Below, one piece after another: positions 6,454 through 14,029 of a DNA stretch of 19,916 nt (within the stretch, counting starts at the first letter, position 1; the number at the start of each line of letters is the position of its first letter). Under the pieces are notes generated by a model, which made no database searches, was not told the DNA's origin, and saw only the letters and a program-made list of their open reading frames with translations. This stretch comes from Blastococcus sp. (GTDB lineage: Bacteria; Actinomycetota; Actinomycetes; Mycobacteriales; Geodermatophilaceae), in assembly GCA_025963345.1 (NCBI GenBank), contig JAOPUS010000275.1, positions 1 through 19,916 on the forward strand, written 5' to 3'. The position numbers and the translations under genes are program-made.

Positions 6454-7257
6454 GTGGGCAGTGTCCTCACGCGGAACTGCGTGACCGTCAGTGGTGTGCC
6501 CTCGGGGCGGCCGATGGTGTTCGCGCACGGCTTCGGCTGCGACCAGGCGATGTGGCGGTTCGTCGCGCCGGACTTCGAGGTCGACCACCGCGTCGTCCTC
6601 TTCGACCATGTCGGGGCGGGCCGGTCCGACCTCACCGCCTACGACCCGGAGAAGTACGGCTCGCTGCGCGGCTACGCGTCCGACATCGTGCAGATCTGCC
6701 GGGACCTCGGGCTGAGCGACGTCGTCCTCGTGGGGCACTCGGTGAGCGCGATGATCGGCGTCCTGGCGCTGCAGGAGGCCCCGGAGCTGTTCGGCGCCAT
6801 GGTGATGATCGGGCCCAATCCGCGCTACGTCGACGACGGCGACTACGTCGGCGGGTTCAGCCGCGCCGACATCGGCGGTCTGCTCGACGCTCTCGACAGC
6901 AACCACCTCGGCTGGTCCGCGCAGATGGCCCCGGTGATCATGGGCAACCACCCCGACCACCCGGAGCTGGCCGAGGAGCTGACCAACAGCTTCTGCCGCA
7001 CCGATCCCGACATCGCCCGCCAGTTCGCCCGCGTCACGTTCCTCTCCGACAACCGGGCCGACCTCGCCGACGTCGCCGTCCCGACGCTGGTCCTGCAGTG
7101 CAGTGAGGACGTCATCGCACCCGACGTCGTCGGCACGTACGTCCACGAGGCCGTCCCCGGGAGCGCGTTCACCCGGCTCGCGGCCACCGGGCACGTGCCG
7201 CACCTGAGCGCGCCGGAGGAGACGACCGCGGCGATCCGGGCGTTCCTGACGGGGTGA
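6454..7257 (+). CDS. rsbQ: RsbQ-like alpha/beta hydrolase, partner of the PAS phosphatase
   Basis: This 267-residue protein closely resembles Bacillus subtilis RsbQ as I remember it along its whole length: 'RNCVTVSG', 'FAHGFGCDQAMW', 'FDHVGAGRSDL', 'GHSVSAMIGVLA', 'RTDPDIARQFARV', 'TLVLQC-x-ED' and 'GHVPHLSAPEET'. Ser96, Asp219 and His247 form the triad at the same numbers as in RsbQ. In Bacillus, RsbQ is needed for the PAS-domain phosphatase RsbP to signal energy stress to sigma-B, probably by processing or delivering a small hydrophobic ligand; RsbQ also belongs to the family that includes strigolactone and karrikin receptors. The stop overlaps the start of the phosphatase gene by GTGA, so the two are translationally coupled. 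The GTG at 6454 matches the RsbQ N-terminus and appears leaderless. Confidence 0.9.
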   Translation: MGSVLTRNCVTVSGVPSGRPMVFAHGFGCDQAMWRFVAPDFEVDHRVVLFDHVGAGRSDLTAYDPEKYGSLRGYASDIVQICRDLGLSDVVLVGHSVSAMIGVLALQEAPELFGAMVMIGPNPRYVDDGDYVGGFSRADIGGLLDALDSNHLGWSAQMAPVIMGNHPDHPELAEELTNSFCRTDPDIARQFARVTFLSDNRADLADVAVPTLVLQCSEDVIAPDVVGTYVHEAVPGSAFTRLAATGHVPHLSAPEETTAAIRAFLTG

Positions 7258-9521
7258 ACGAGATGACCGGCCCACCGGGCGAGTCCGACCCGCGCGCACA
7301 GCTGGGGCGGCTGCTGGAGGAGGACCCGGCCGACCTGTACGAGAACGCGCCGATGGGCTATCTGTCGGCGCTGCCCGACGGCCGGATCGTCAAGGTCAAC
7401 CGGACGTTCTGCGCATGGACCGGCCGCTCGCCCGAAGACCTCCTCGGCATCCGCTTCCAGGATCTGCTGACCATCGGCGGCCGGGTGTTCCACGAGACCC
7501 ACCTGCTGCCGCTGCTGCGCATGCAGGGGGCGGTGCGGGAGATCGCGCTCGACGTCGTCCGCATGGACGGGTCGTTGCTGCCGTGCCTGATCAACGCCGT
7601 CGAGCTGCGCGACGACGACGGCGCGCCCGTGCTGATGCGGGCGACGCTGTTCGAGGCGACCGCGCGGCGGCGCTACGAGCGCGAGCTGCTGAGCGCCCAG
7701 CGGGCGGCCGAGGCGTCCGAGGCCCGCTCCCGGATGGTGCAGCAGGTCGTCTCCGACATGGCGGCGGCGACGTCGGTGGCCGACGTCGCGTCGGTGATCG
7801 TCGAGCGCGGCCGCGAGGCGCTGGGCGCGCGGGGGGCAGCGCTGGTGCTGGTCGACGAGGACCCGTCGGGCGGCGTCGACCGCGTCCCGGGCCTGCACAC
7901 CGAGCACGCGGTGGGCCTGCCGGCCGAGCTGCTGCACGAGCTCCGGGTGGCGGCGATCGGCCAGCTCGCACTGGAACTGGCCCAGGGGGTGCGGACGGTG
8001 ACCCTCGACGATCGGCTCCGGACGGGCCGCCCGGAGGTGGCGGCCGCCATGCTCGCCGGCGGGCTGTCGAGCCTCGTGCTCGTCCCGGTGGACGCCGACA
8101 GCCGGCGGCTCGGGGTGCTCGTGCTCGGGCTCGGTGCCGTCGGGGGTGACCTGATCAGCCTGGACGAACCGGAGGCCGTGCGGGCCACCGAGCCGGCCGA
8201 CGTCGAGCTGCTGTGGACTCTGGGGCGGCAGGCGGGCCAGGCCCTGGAGCGGGCCCGGTTGCACGAGGAGACCGCCCGGCAGGCCGAGCGGTCGGCGTTC
8301 CTGCTCGAGGCCGCCCGGCTGCTCGCGGAAGCCGCCGACGTCCGCGACACCGTGGAGCGGCTCGCGGGCCTGGCCGTGGAGCGGCTGGCGGACGTGTGCG
8401 CGATCGACCTCGCTTCCGAGCAGGGGATGACCCGGCCGGTGGTGCGGCACCGCGACCCGGCACTGCAGTCGCTCGCCGACGAGCTGCGGCAACGGCAGCT
8501 GCCGCAGCGCGAGACACCGCACCCGGGGATGGAGGCGCTGCGCCGCGGCCGGTCGGTCTGGGTCCGGGAGCTGGACGAGGAGCTGCTGACGGCGATCACC
8601 CTCGACCCACGACACCTCGAGATCGCCCACGAGCTCGAGCTGGTCAGCATGATCTCGGTGCCGTTCGTGTCCGAGGGCCGCGCTCTCGGTGTGATCACGC
8701 TGGCGGCCGATGCGCGACGTGGCCGGTTCACCGCTGCCGACGTCGATGTGGCCGAGCAGCTGGCGCTCCAGGTGGCCCTCGTCGTCGCCAAGGCCCAGCG
8801 CTACGAGCTGGACGTCCACACCTCGCACACGCTGCAGGCCAATCTGCTGCCGCCACCCCCGCCGGAGGTGGCCGGGCTCCAGATGGCGGTGCGGTACCTG
8901 GCGGCGACGCAGGGGGTGGAGGTCGGCGGCGACTTCTACGACGTCGTCCGGCTGCCGGACGACCAGGTGGCGCTCGCGGTCGGCGACGTCGTCGGCCACG
9001 ACATCACCGCCGCGGCGACGATGGGCCAGCTCAACAGCGTCTACCGGGCGCTCCTGGTCGACCGGCCGGCGCCGAGCGCGATGATCGACCGGTTGCAGGC
9101 GAGCTGGTCGCTGCTGGGCCTGCAGCGGATGGCGACCGCGCTGTTCGCGACGCTGCACCCGGCCACCGGTCAGCTGCGGATCGCCTCGGCCGGGCACCTG
9201 CCGCCGCTGCTGCTCACGGCCGGCCATGCCGAGTTCCTGCCGGTGACGCCGAGCCGGATGCTGGGCGCCCCGCCGGCCCCGGCGCCGGCCATGGAATGGG
9301 CCGGCGTGCTGCCGATCGGGGCGACGCTGGTGCTGTTCACCGACGGCCTCGTGGAGAGCCGGTCGGCCGACATCGACACGGGGCTCGCGCACCTGCTGAC
9401 CGCCGCCTCGGCGTCGGGCACGTCGGACCCGGACGAGTTGTGCGACCGACTGCTGGCCGAGATGACCGGGGCGCACCGCGCCGACGACATCGCGCTGCTG
9501 GCACTGACCCGCACCGCGTGA
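7254..9521 (+). CDS. RsbP-type PAS-GAF-GAF-SpoIIE (PP2C) serine phosphatase
   Basis: This is a 755-residue soluble sensor phosphatase. A PAS domain occupies about 25-135 ('LYENAPMGYLSALPDGRIV' followed by 'VNRTFCAWTG'). A helical linker (about 138-165) precedes a GAF domain at about 168-345, a second GAF at about 350-515, and a C-terminal SpoIIE/PP2C domain at about 530-755. The metal-site Asps are visible in 'VGGDFYD' (Asp560 first), 'VGDVVGHD' (Asp578 first), 'LFTDGLVES' and 'ADDIALL'. Such enzymes dephosphorylate RsbV-like anti-anti-sigma factors. Bacillus RsbP has PAS plus phosphatase only; the two GAF domains here are an addition. The GTG at 7254 overlaps the rsbQ stop; an ATG at 7263 is an alternative that loses three residues. 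No RsbV or RsbW gene lies in the window. Confidence 0.9.
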   Translation: MNEMTGPPGESDPRAQLGRLLEEDPADLYENAPMGYLSALPDGRIVKVNRTFCAWTGRSPEDLLGIRFQDLLTIGGRVFHETHLLPLLRMQGAVREIALDVVRMDGSLLPCLINAVELRDDDGAPVLMRATLFEATARRRYERELLSAQRAAEASEARSRMVQQVVSDMAAATSVADVASVIVERGREALGARGAALVLVDEDPSGGVDRVPGLHTEHAVGLPAELLHELRVAAIGQLALELAQGVRTVTLDDRLRTGRPEVAAAMLAGGLSSLVLVPVDADSRRLGVLVLGLGAVGGDLISLDEPEAVRATEPADVELLWTLGRQAGQALERARLHEETARQAERSAFLLEAARLLAEAADVRDTVERLAGLAVERLADVCAIDLASEQGMTRPVVRHRDPALQSLADELRQRQLPQRETPHPGMEALRRGRSVWVRELDEELLTAITLDPRHLEIAHELELVSMISVPFVSEGRALGVITLAADARRGRFTAADVDVAEQLALQVALVVAKAQRYELDVHTSHTLQANLLPPPPPEVAGLQMAVRYLAATQGVEVGGDFYDVVRLPDDQVALAVGDVVGHDITAAATMGQLNSVYRALLVDRPAPSAMIDRLQASWSLLGLQRMATALFATLHPATGQLRIASAGHLPPLLLTAGHAEFLPVTPSRMLGAPPAPAPAMEWAGVLPIGATLVLFTDGLVESRSADIDTGLAHLLTAASASGTSDPDELCDRLLAEMTGAHRADDIALLALTRTA

Positions 9522-9560
9522 CCCGCACCCCCTGACCCGCACCCCCTGACCCGTACTGCA
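9505..9560. repeat. 14-bp tandem repeat across the phosphatase stop codon
   Basis: Four units start at 9505, 9519, 9533 and 9547. The middle two are identical (tgacccgcaccccc); the first differs by two bases and the last by a few. The second unit's TGA is the gene's stop codon. Because 14 is not a multiple of three, the TGAs at 9519, 9533 and 9547 fall in three different frames. Confidence 0.85.
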
Positions 9561-9572
9561 TAGCGGGAGGGC

Positions 9573-9601
9573 TTGACCGGCGGGTGGCGCCTCGCGACCC
9601 T
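9573..9601 (+). promoter_or_regulatory. Candidate promoter TTGACC-17-GACCCT for the SnoaL-like gene
   Basis: TTGACC at 9573-9578 matches five of six bases of the TTGACA -35 consensus. It is separated by 17 bases from GACCCT at 9596-9601, which keeps the A and final T of an actinobacterial -10. Transcription would begin near 9608, leaving a short leader with GAGGGGG before the ATG at 9625. Confidence 0.4.
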
Positions 9602-9624
9602 GGACTCAGTCCGAGGGGGCCGGG

Positions 9625-10011
9625 ATGGGCGAGATCGACACGATCGGCGCGAGCACCATCGACGAGCTGAAGGCGACCCTGGTGCGCGCCTTGGAGAAGG
9701 GGGACGCCGTACTCGCGGCCGGGCTGTACGAGCCGGGCGCGCGGCTGCTGCCGCCCGGTGCGCCGGTGATCACCGGCGAGGACGCCGTCCGCGAATTCTG
9801 GCAGCGGCGGATCGACGCGGGTTCCGACGGCGGCGTCCTGGAGACGGTGCACCGGGCCGAGTACGGGGACGTCGCGGTCGAGGAGGGGCGCTACGGGCGG
9901 CAGGCGGGCGAGCGGCTGCTCGACAGCGGCAAGTACCTGATCGTCTTCCACCGCCGGTCCGATGGGTCGTGGCGGTTCGCGACCGACATGTGGAATTCCG
10001 ACGCGGGATGA
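9625..10011 (+). CDS. SnoaL-like / NTF2-fold protein
   Basis: This 128-residue protein has the length and pattern of the SnoaL/DUF4440 branch of the NTF2-like superfamily. An N-terminal helix holds 'A-L-E-K-G-D-A-V-L-A-A-G-L-Y', followed by 'A-R-L-L-P-P-G-A-P-V-I-T-G-E-D-A-V-R-E-F-W' and then strands ending in 'G-K-Y-L-I-V-F-H-R-R-S-D-G-S-W-R-F-A-T-D-M-W-N'. These cone-shaped folds may be enzymes, ligand binders or stress proteins; nothing here fixes the substrate. GAGGGGGCCGGG upstream of the ATG at 9625 supports the start. It follows the phosphatase gene by about 100 bases with its own candidate promoter, and its stop overlaps the next frame. Confidence 0.75.
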   Translation: MGEIDTIGASTIDELKATLVRALEKGDAVLAAGLYEPGARLLPPGAPVITGEDAVREFWQRRIDAGSDGGVLETVHRAEYGDVAVEEGRYGRQAGERLLDSGKYLIVFHRRSDGSWRFATDMWNSDAG

Positions 10012-10022
10012 CCGGAGGAGTC

Positions 10023-10325
10023 GTGGCCGATGCGGTGAATCCGGTCGCCGAGGCGATCGACGGGGCGACGGGTGACTGGTCGATGTCCGGTGACGCGATG
10101 CGGTGGTCACCCGACCTGGCCGGACGCGGGCCGGTCGACGGCGAGCTGCGCGGCCTCGACGTCGCGTCCGGGATCGGGTCGGGGCTCGGGCTGGACATGA
10201 ACGGGGTGCGCCGGCTGGTGTCGGGAGCGTTGAGCTCGCTGGGCGCGGTCGCGAGCGACGTCGTCAGTGAATTGCGGCAGCTCACCCGAGGCTCGGCCGC
10301 GGGGGATGATGACCGGCCGACGTGA
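10023..10325 (+). CDS. Small hypothetical protein of unknown family
   Basis: This probable gene encodes about 100 residues. The GTG at 10023 has GGAGGAG close upstream and begins 11 bases after the SnoaL-like stop; an ATG at 10008 overlapping that stop is an alternative. The product is acidic and Gly/Ser-rich, with 'VNPVAEAIDGATGDWSMSG' near the start, a Gly-rich 'SGIGSGLGLDMNGV' centre, an amphipathic helix 'RRLVSGALSSLGAVASDVV' and a polar tail. I see no membrane segment, Cys pair or known motif. Codon use fits the neighbours. It may be co-transcribed with the SnoaL-like gene. Confidence 0.5.
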   Translation: MADAVNPVAEAIDGATGDWSMSGDAMRWSPDLAGRGPVDGELRGLDVASGIGSGLGLDMNGVRRLVSGALSSLGAVASDVVSELRQLTRGSAAGDDDRPT

Positions 10326-10350
10326 CCTGGCGCCGTGACCTGCCGCCCGG

Positions 10351-10860
10351 TCAGCCTGCGTCGACGGCCTCGCAGACGGCGAAGGAGGCCAGGATGCTCA
10401 CGGTGTCGCCGGAGGTCCTCGCCGCGGCCAGGTCATCGCTCAGATCCTCGACGCGGTTGCGCAATGTGCCGCTGCCGCCCTCGTTGACCATGACCTTCTC
10501 GACTGCTTCGGCGAGCGAGTCGGCCGCGCCGACCTCCAGCCAGTCGGTCGCGGTGCAGGACAGCTCGATCACGCGGTAGGCGTCCTCGTCCGAGAGGTCG
10601 GCGACGTGCTGGTCCACGAGGGCCGCCGACGCCTTCTCGATGTCGTCGCCCAGAGAGGCCACCCGACCGGCCGGCACCGGCTGGGGCACGTGCGGAAGCG
10701 CGACACTGCCGTCGGCGAGCTCGTCGCCGCTGCGCACGATGTCGTCGGCGGCGCGCCCGACGTCATCCATCAGCCCGCCCGCAGTCCGTGCCGCGGCGCA
10801 GCCCACGGCCGGCAGGAGGACGAGTGCAGCTGTGACCGAGATCGTGCGAAGTCGTGACAT
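10351..10860 (-). CDS. Putative lipoprotein of unknown function
   Basis: This 169-residue protein starts with a signal peptide: two early Arg, a hydrophobic core 'VTAALVLLPAVG' and Cys21 in a lipobox-like A-V-G-C, so it is probably lipidated and exported. The mature part is acidic and helical, with 'DDVGRAADDIVRSGDELAD' early and 'LRNRVEDLSDDLAAARTSG' late, and two cysteines (in 'ELSCTATDW' and 'FAVCEAVDAG') that could form a disulfide outside the cell. No known domain is recognised. The ATG at 10860 follows GGGGGA. It converges on the small hypothetical gene and is divergent from the acyl-CoA dehydrogenase operon across 155 bases, which include a GC hairpin at 10885-10906 in its own leader. 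Confidence 0.7.
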   Translation of the reverse strand: MSRLRTISVTAALVLLPAVGCAAARTAGGLMDDVGRAADDIVRSGDELADGSVALPHVPQPVPAGRVASLGDDIEKASAALVDQHVADLSDEDAYRVIELSCTATDWLEVGAADSLAEAVEKVMVNEGGSGTLRNRVEDLSDDLAAARTSGDTVSILASFAVCEAVDAG

Positions 10861-10963
10861 GGAGTCCCCCGCGACGTCACCGCTCGCGCGCCGAGTCGAG
10901 CGCGCGGGAACCGTACGCCCGTGGCCGGCGCGGGCACAGGGGACTCGGCGCGGCGCCGCCGCA

Positions 10964-10998
10964 TGTGGCCCTGTAGAACCGACAGGAGCACGGCCACA
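10964..10998. promoter_or_regulatory. Nested inverted repeats before the acyl-CoA dehydrogenase operon
   Basis: TGTGGCC at 10964-10970 pairs with GGCCACA at 10992-10998. Inside it, CCTGT at 10970-10974 pairs with ACAGG at 10982-10986 around a seven-base centre. The element ends 17 bases before the ATG at 11016. It could be an operator (fatty-acid operons of this kind are often repressed by TetR-type proteins) or a leader hairpin. Confidence 0.4.
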
Positions 10999-11015
10999 CC
11001 GATGTGGGGAGTCGC

Positions 11016-12179
11016 ATGAGCAGCAACTCGTTGACCCTGGCGCCCGCGCCGCGGTCCGAGGCCGCCGAGCAGGTGCGGGCGGAGGTTCGGGAGTTCCTCG
11101 CCGCCGAGCTGGCCGCCGGCACGTTCCGGACGCACGTCGACACCTGGCTCTCCGGCGTCGACCCGTCCTTCTCCCGCAAGCTCGGGGAGCGCGGGTGGCT
11201 GGGGATGACCTGGCCGAAGAAGTACGGCGGACATGAGCGCTCGGCGATGGAGCGGTACGCCGTCACCGAGGAACTGCTCGCGGCGGGCGCGCCGGTGGCC
11301 GCGCACTGGATCGCCGACCGGCAGTCCGGGCCGAACCTGCTGACGTACGGCACCGAGAAGCAGCGCCAGGAACTCCTGCCGCGGATCGCCGCGGGGGAGT
11401 GCTACTTCGTCATCGGGATGAGCGAGCCCGACTCCGGCTCGGACCTCGCCTCGATCCGCACCCGGGCCAGTCGCAACGCTGACGGCGACTGGGTGGTCAA
11501 CGGCGCCAAGGTCTGGACGTCGAACGCGCACGACTCCCACTACGCGATCACTCTGGTGCGCTCGGTGCCGGCGGACCCGGCGAATCGGCACGCGGGCCTG
11601 TCGCAGCTGCTGATCGATCTGTCGCTCCCGGGCATCACGATCAACCCGATCCGGATCCTCGACGGCGGCCACCACTTCAACGAGGTCGTGTTCGAGGACG
11701 TCGTCGTGCCCGGCGACATGCTGCTCGGCGAGGACGGCAACGGCTGGCACCAGGTGACCGCCGAGCTGGCCTTCGAGCGGTCGGGGCCGGAACGGTTCCT
11801 GTCGACATATCCACTTGTCGCCGAATTCGCGCGGAGGGTGGCCGACTCCGGTGACCCGGCCGCGGTGGCGACGCTGGGCCGGCTGTCGGCCCGGATCCTG
11901 GCGCTGCGGCAGATGTCGCTGCGGATCGCCGCGGCCCTCGACCGGGGGGAGCTGCCGAACATCCCCGCCGCCCTGGTGAAGGACGTGGGGACGACGTTCG
12001 AGGGAGACGTGATCGAGGAGATCCGGCGAGTGGTCGACGTGACGCCGTCCCTGGACTCACCGGATCCGCTCGGCAGGGCGCTGGCCGAGGCACAGCTGCA
12101 CGCGCCGGGCTACACGCTGCGCGGTGGGACCAACGAGATCCTGCGCGGGATCGTGGCGCGGGGACTGGGGCTGCGATGA
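11016..12179 (+). CDS. Acyl-CoA dehydrogenase, probable catalytic (alpha) subunit
   Basis: This 387-residue flavoprotein of the acyl-CoA dehydrogenase family carries the 'GMSEPDSGSDLAS' signature (134-146), 'VNGAKVWTSNAHDSHY' (161-176) and the C-terminal 'LRGGTNEILRGIVARGLGL'. The usual C-terminal catalytic Glu position is Gly here. Glu254 in 'LAFERSGPERF' instead matches the catalytic Glu of isovaleryl-CoA-type enzymes. The 'R-x-Q-F-G-x-x-L-x-x-F-Q' flavin motif is missing and is found in the next gene. This is the pattern of actinobacterial two-subunit (alpha2beta2) dehydrogenases used for bulky or branched acyl-CoAs such as steroid side chains. The ATG at 11016 follows GGGGA. Its stop overlaps the next gene by ATGA. 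Confidence 0.9.
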   Translation: MSSNSLTLAPAPRSEAAEQVRAEVREFLAAELAAGTFRTHVDTWLSGVDPSFSRKLGERGWLGMTWPKKYGGHERSAMERYAVTEELLAAGAPVAAHWIADRQSGPNLLTYGTEKQRQELLPRIAAGECYFVIGMSEPDSGSDLASIRTRASRNADGDWVVNGAKVWTSNAHDSHYAITLVRSVPADPANRHAGLSQLLIDLSLPGITINPIRILDGGHHFNEVVFEDVVVPGDMLLGEDGNGWHQVTAELAFERSGPERFLSTYPLVAEFARRVADSGDPAAVATLGRLSARILALRQMSLRIAAALDRGELPNIPAALVKDVGTTFEGDVIEEIRRVVDVTPSLDSPDPLGRALAEAQLHAPGYTLRGGTNEILRGIVARGLGLR

Positions 12180-13237
12180 GCGATCAGGACCTGGTGGTCG
12201 AGACCGTCCGGGACATCCTCACCGGCTTCGAGCCGTTCGTGCTGACGGCGGAGCGGCGGTGGGACGCCGGGCTCTGGTCGGCGCTGGCCGACGCGGGGCT
12301 GACCGGTGTCGGGCTGCCCGAGGAGGCCGGCGGGTCGGGCGGTGAGCTGGCCGACGCGGTGGCGATCGTGCGCACCCTCGCCGCGGGCGCCGCGGCGGTG
12401 CCGGTCGCCGAGCAGCTGCTGGTGGCCGGTCCGGCGATCGTGGCCGCGGACCTGGCGCTTCCCTCACCGGAGGAACCGCTGACGTTCGCCGTCGGAGATG
12501 CGGTGAGCGCGCAGGCGTCGGACGACGGGGACGGTCCGGGCCGCTTCACGCTGACCGGCACCGCGACCGACGTCGCGTGGGCCGGGGTGGCGCAGCACGT
12601 GGCGGTGCTCGCGTCGAGCGCCGTGGGGCCGGTGCTGGCGCTGGTCGCCGTCGGCGACCTGCCGGCGAGCGACGCGTTCAACCTGGCGGGGGAGCCACGC
12701 GGCTCGCTGGTCCTGGACGGGGTGCCCGCGACCGGAGCACTGCTGACCGAGACGCAGGCTGACGTCCTGCGCGCGCGGTACGCGTTGGCGCGGGCGGTGC
12801 AGCTGGCCGCCGCGCTGGAGCAGGTGCTGGCGTGGACCGTGCAGTACGCGGGGGAGCGGGTGCAGTTCGGCCGGCCGCTGGGCAAGTTCCAGGCGATCCA
12901 GATGGAGCTCGCCGAGATGGCGGGCGAGGTGACCGCGGCAACGGCACTGACCGACGCCGCCGTCCAGGCCGTGGAGCGCGACGAGAACGTGGTGCTCGCG
13001 GCCGCGGCCGCGAAGGTGCGGGCGGGGGCGGCGGTCGAGGTCGTGGCCCGTCTGGCCCACCAGGTGCACGGCGCCCTCGGGTTCACGCAGGAGCACAAGC
13101 TGCACCACCTGACGCGGCGGCTGTGGTCCTGGCGCGACGAGGCCGGCAGCGAGCTGGCATGGTCGCGGGTGCTCGGCGCGGGGGTGCTGGCCGACGGCCC
13201 GGACGGCCTCTGGCCGGCGCTGACCCGCGTCGTCTGA
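12176..13237 (+). CDS. Acyl-CoA dehydrogenase, probable partner (beta) subunit
   Basis: This 353-residue acyl-CoA dehydrogenase-fold protein is shorter than the usual ~380-400. It has the N-terminal helical domain ('LWSALADAGLTGVGLPEEAGG'-like), a weakly conserved middle beta domain with no 'T-E-P-x-x-G-S-D' signature, and a clear C-terminal flavin-contact motif 'ERVQFGRPLGKFQAIQ' (227-242) plus 'HQVHGALGFTQEH' (295-307). No candidate catalytic Glu is seen at either known position. It therefore looks like the non-catalytic half of a heteromeric dehydrogenase with the preceding gene, to which it is joined by a 4-bp ATGA overlap. The enoyl-CoA hydratase-like gene follows after 39 bases. Confidence 0.88.
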   Translation: MSDQDLVVETVRDILTGFEPFVLTAERRWDAGLWSALADAGLTGVGLPEEAGGSGGELADAVAIVRTLAAGAAAVPVAEQLLVAGPAIVAADLALPSPEEPLTFAVGDAVSAQASDDGDGPGRFTLTGTATDVAWAGVAQHVAVLASSAVGPVLALVAVGDLPASDAFNLAGEPRGSLVLDGVPATGALLTETQADVLRARYALARAVQLAAALEQVLAWTVQYAGERVQFGRPLGKFQAIQMELAEMAGEVTAATALTDAAVQAVERDENVVLAAAAAKVRAGAAVEVVARLAHQVHGALGFTQEHKLHHLTRRLWSWRDEAGSELAWSRVLGAGVLADGPDGLWPALTRVV

Positions 13238-13276
13238 TCGATCTGCTCGACTCTTCTCTCTTCGAAAGGTGCGTTC

Positions 13277-14026
13277 GTGGCTGCCGAATCCGGTGAGGTC
13301 CTGCTCGAGGTCGACAGCGGGGTGGCGGTCGTGACGCTGAACGCGCCCGACCGCCGCAATGCGCTGACGCCGGCGATGGCCGACGAGCTGATCGCCACGT
13401 TCGACGAGGTGGACGCGCGCGCCGACGTCGGCGCCCTGGTCGTCAAGGCGGTCGGGAAGTCCTTCTGCGCGGGCGGGGACATCGCGACGCTGACCTCGGC
13501 CGGCAAGGACCCGGCGGCGCCCGAGGCCTACGAGGGCATGGGCAAGATCTACGACTCCTTCTACCGGCTGGGGCAGGTGCGGGTGCCCACGGTGGCGGCG
13601 GTGCGTGGCTCGGCGGTCGGCGCCGGCATGAACATGCTGCTGGCCGCGGACCTGCGGATCGTGGCGTCCGACGCGCGGCTGATCTGTGGCTTCCTCAAGC
13701 GCGGGCTGCACCCGGGCGGCGGGCACTTCGTGATCCTGTCGCGACTGATCGGCCGGGAGGCCGCGGCGGCCATGGCGCTGTTCGGCGAGGAGATCAACGG
13801 CGCGAAGGCGGTCGAGCTCGGGCTGGCGTGGGAGTCGGTGGACGACGCCGCGGTCGAGGACCGGGCGATCGAGCTGGCGACTCGGGTGGCCGCCGACCCC
13901 GAGCTGGCGCGGGCGGCGGTGGGCAACTTCCGCAAGGAGGTCGTCGATGGTGCCGTGCGCTGGGACGTCGCGACCCAGTTCGAGCGGCCGGCCCAGATGT
14001 GGTCGATGCGCCGGTCGGCCGAGTAG
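13277..14026 (+). CDS. Enoyl-CoA hydratase/isomerase (crotonase) family protein, non-canonical active site
   Basis: This 249-residue crotonase-fold protein contains 'NAPDRRNALTPAM' (22-34), the CoA/oxyanion segment 'KSFCAGGDIATL' (61-72), 'VRGSAVGAGMNMLLAADLRI' and 'GLHPGGGHF'. Counting from the second oxyanion motif, the two Glu residues of true hydratases (Glu144 and Glu164 of rat crotonase) correspond to Asn119 and Phe139, so a standard hydratase reaction is doubtful. It may be an isomerase, hydrolase, lyase or hydratase with another mechanism. The GTG at 13277 follows GAAAGG. It is third in the acyl-CoA dehydrogenase operon, so it should act on the same acyl-CoA. It converges on the next gene with three bases between the stops. 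Confidence 0.85.
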   Translation: MAAESGEVLLEVDSGVAVVTLNAPDRRNALTPAMADELIATFDEVDARADVGALVVKAVGKSFCAGGDIATLTSAGKDPAAPEAYEGMGKIYDSFYRLGQVRVPTVAAVRGSAVGAGMNMLLAADLRIVASDARLICGFLKRGLHPGGGHFVILSRLIGREAAAAMALFGEEINGAKAVELGLAWESVDDAAVEDRAIELATRVAADPELARAAVGNFRKEVVDGAVRWDVATQFERPAQMWSMRRSAE

Positions 14027-14029
14027 CCG

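Noticed and set aside
6843..9542. An 899-codon open frame on the minus strand opposite the phosphatase and RsbQ genes
   Set aside because: It is an antisense shadow caused by GC-rich codons: composition is Arg/Gln/His/Pro-rich, no domain is recognisable, and the plus strand has two well-supported genes.
9505..9560. Possible CRISPR or iteron array
   Set aside because: The units are 14 bp with no spacers and no cas or replication gene nearby.
12184..13726. Two long minus-strand frames (440 and 420 codons) opposite the dehydrogenase and crotonase genes
   Set aside because: They are shadows of clearly conserved plus-strand enzymes; their translations are Ser/Ala- or Arg/His-rich without motifs.
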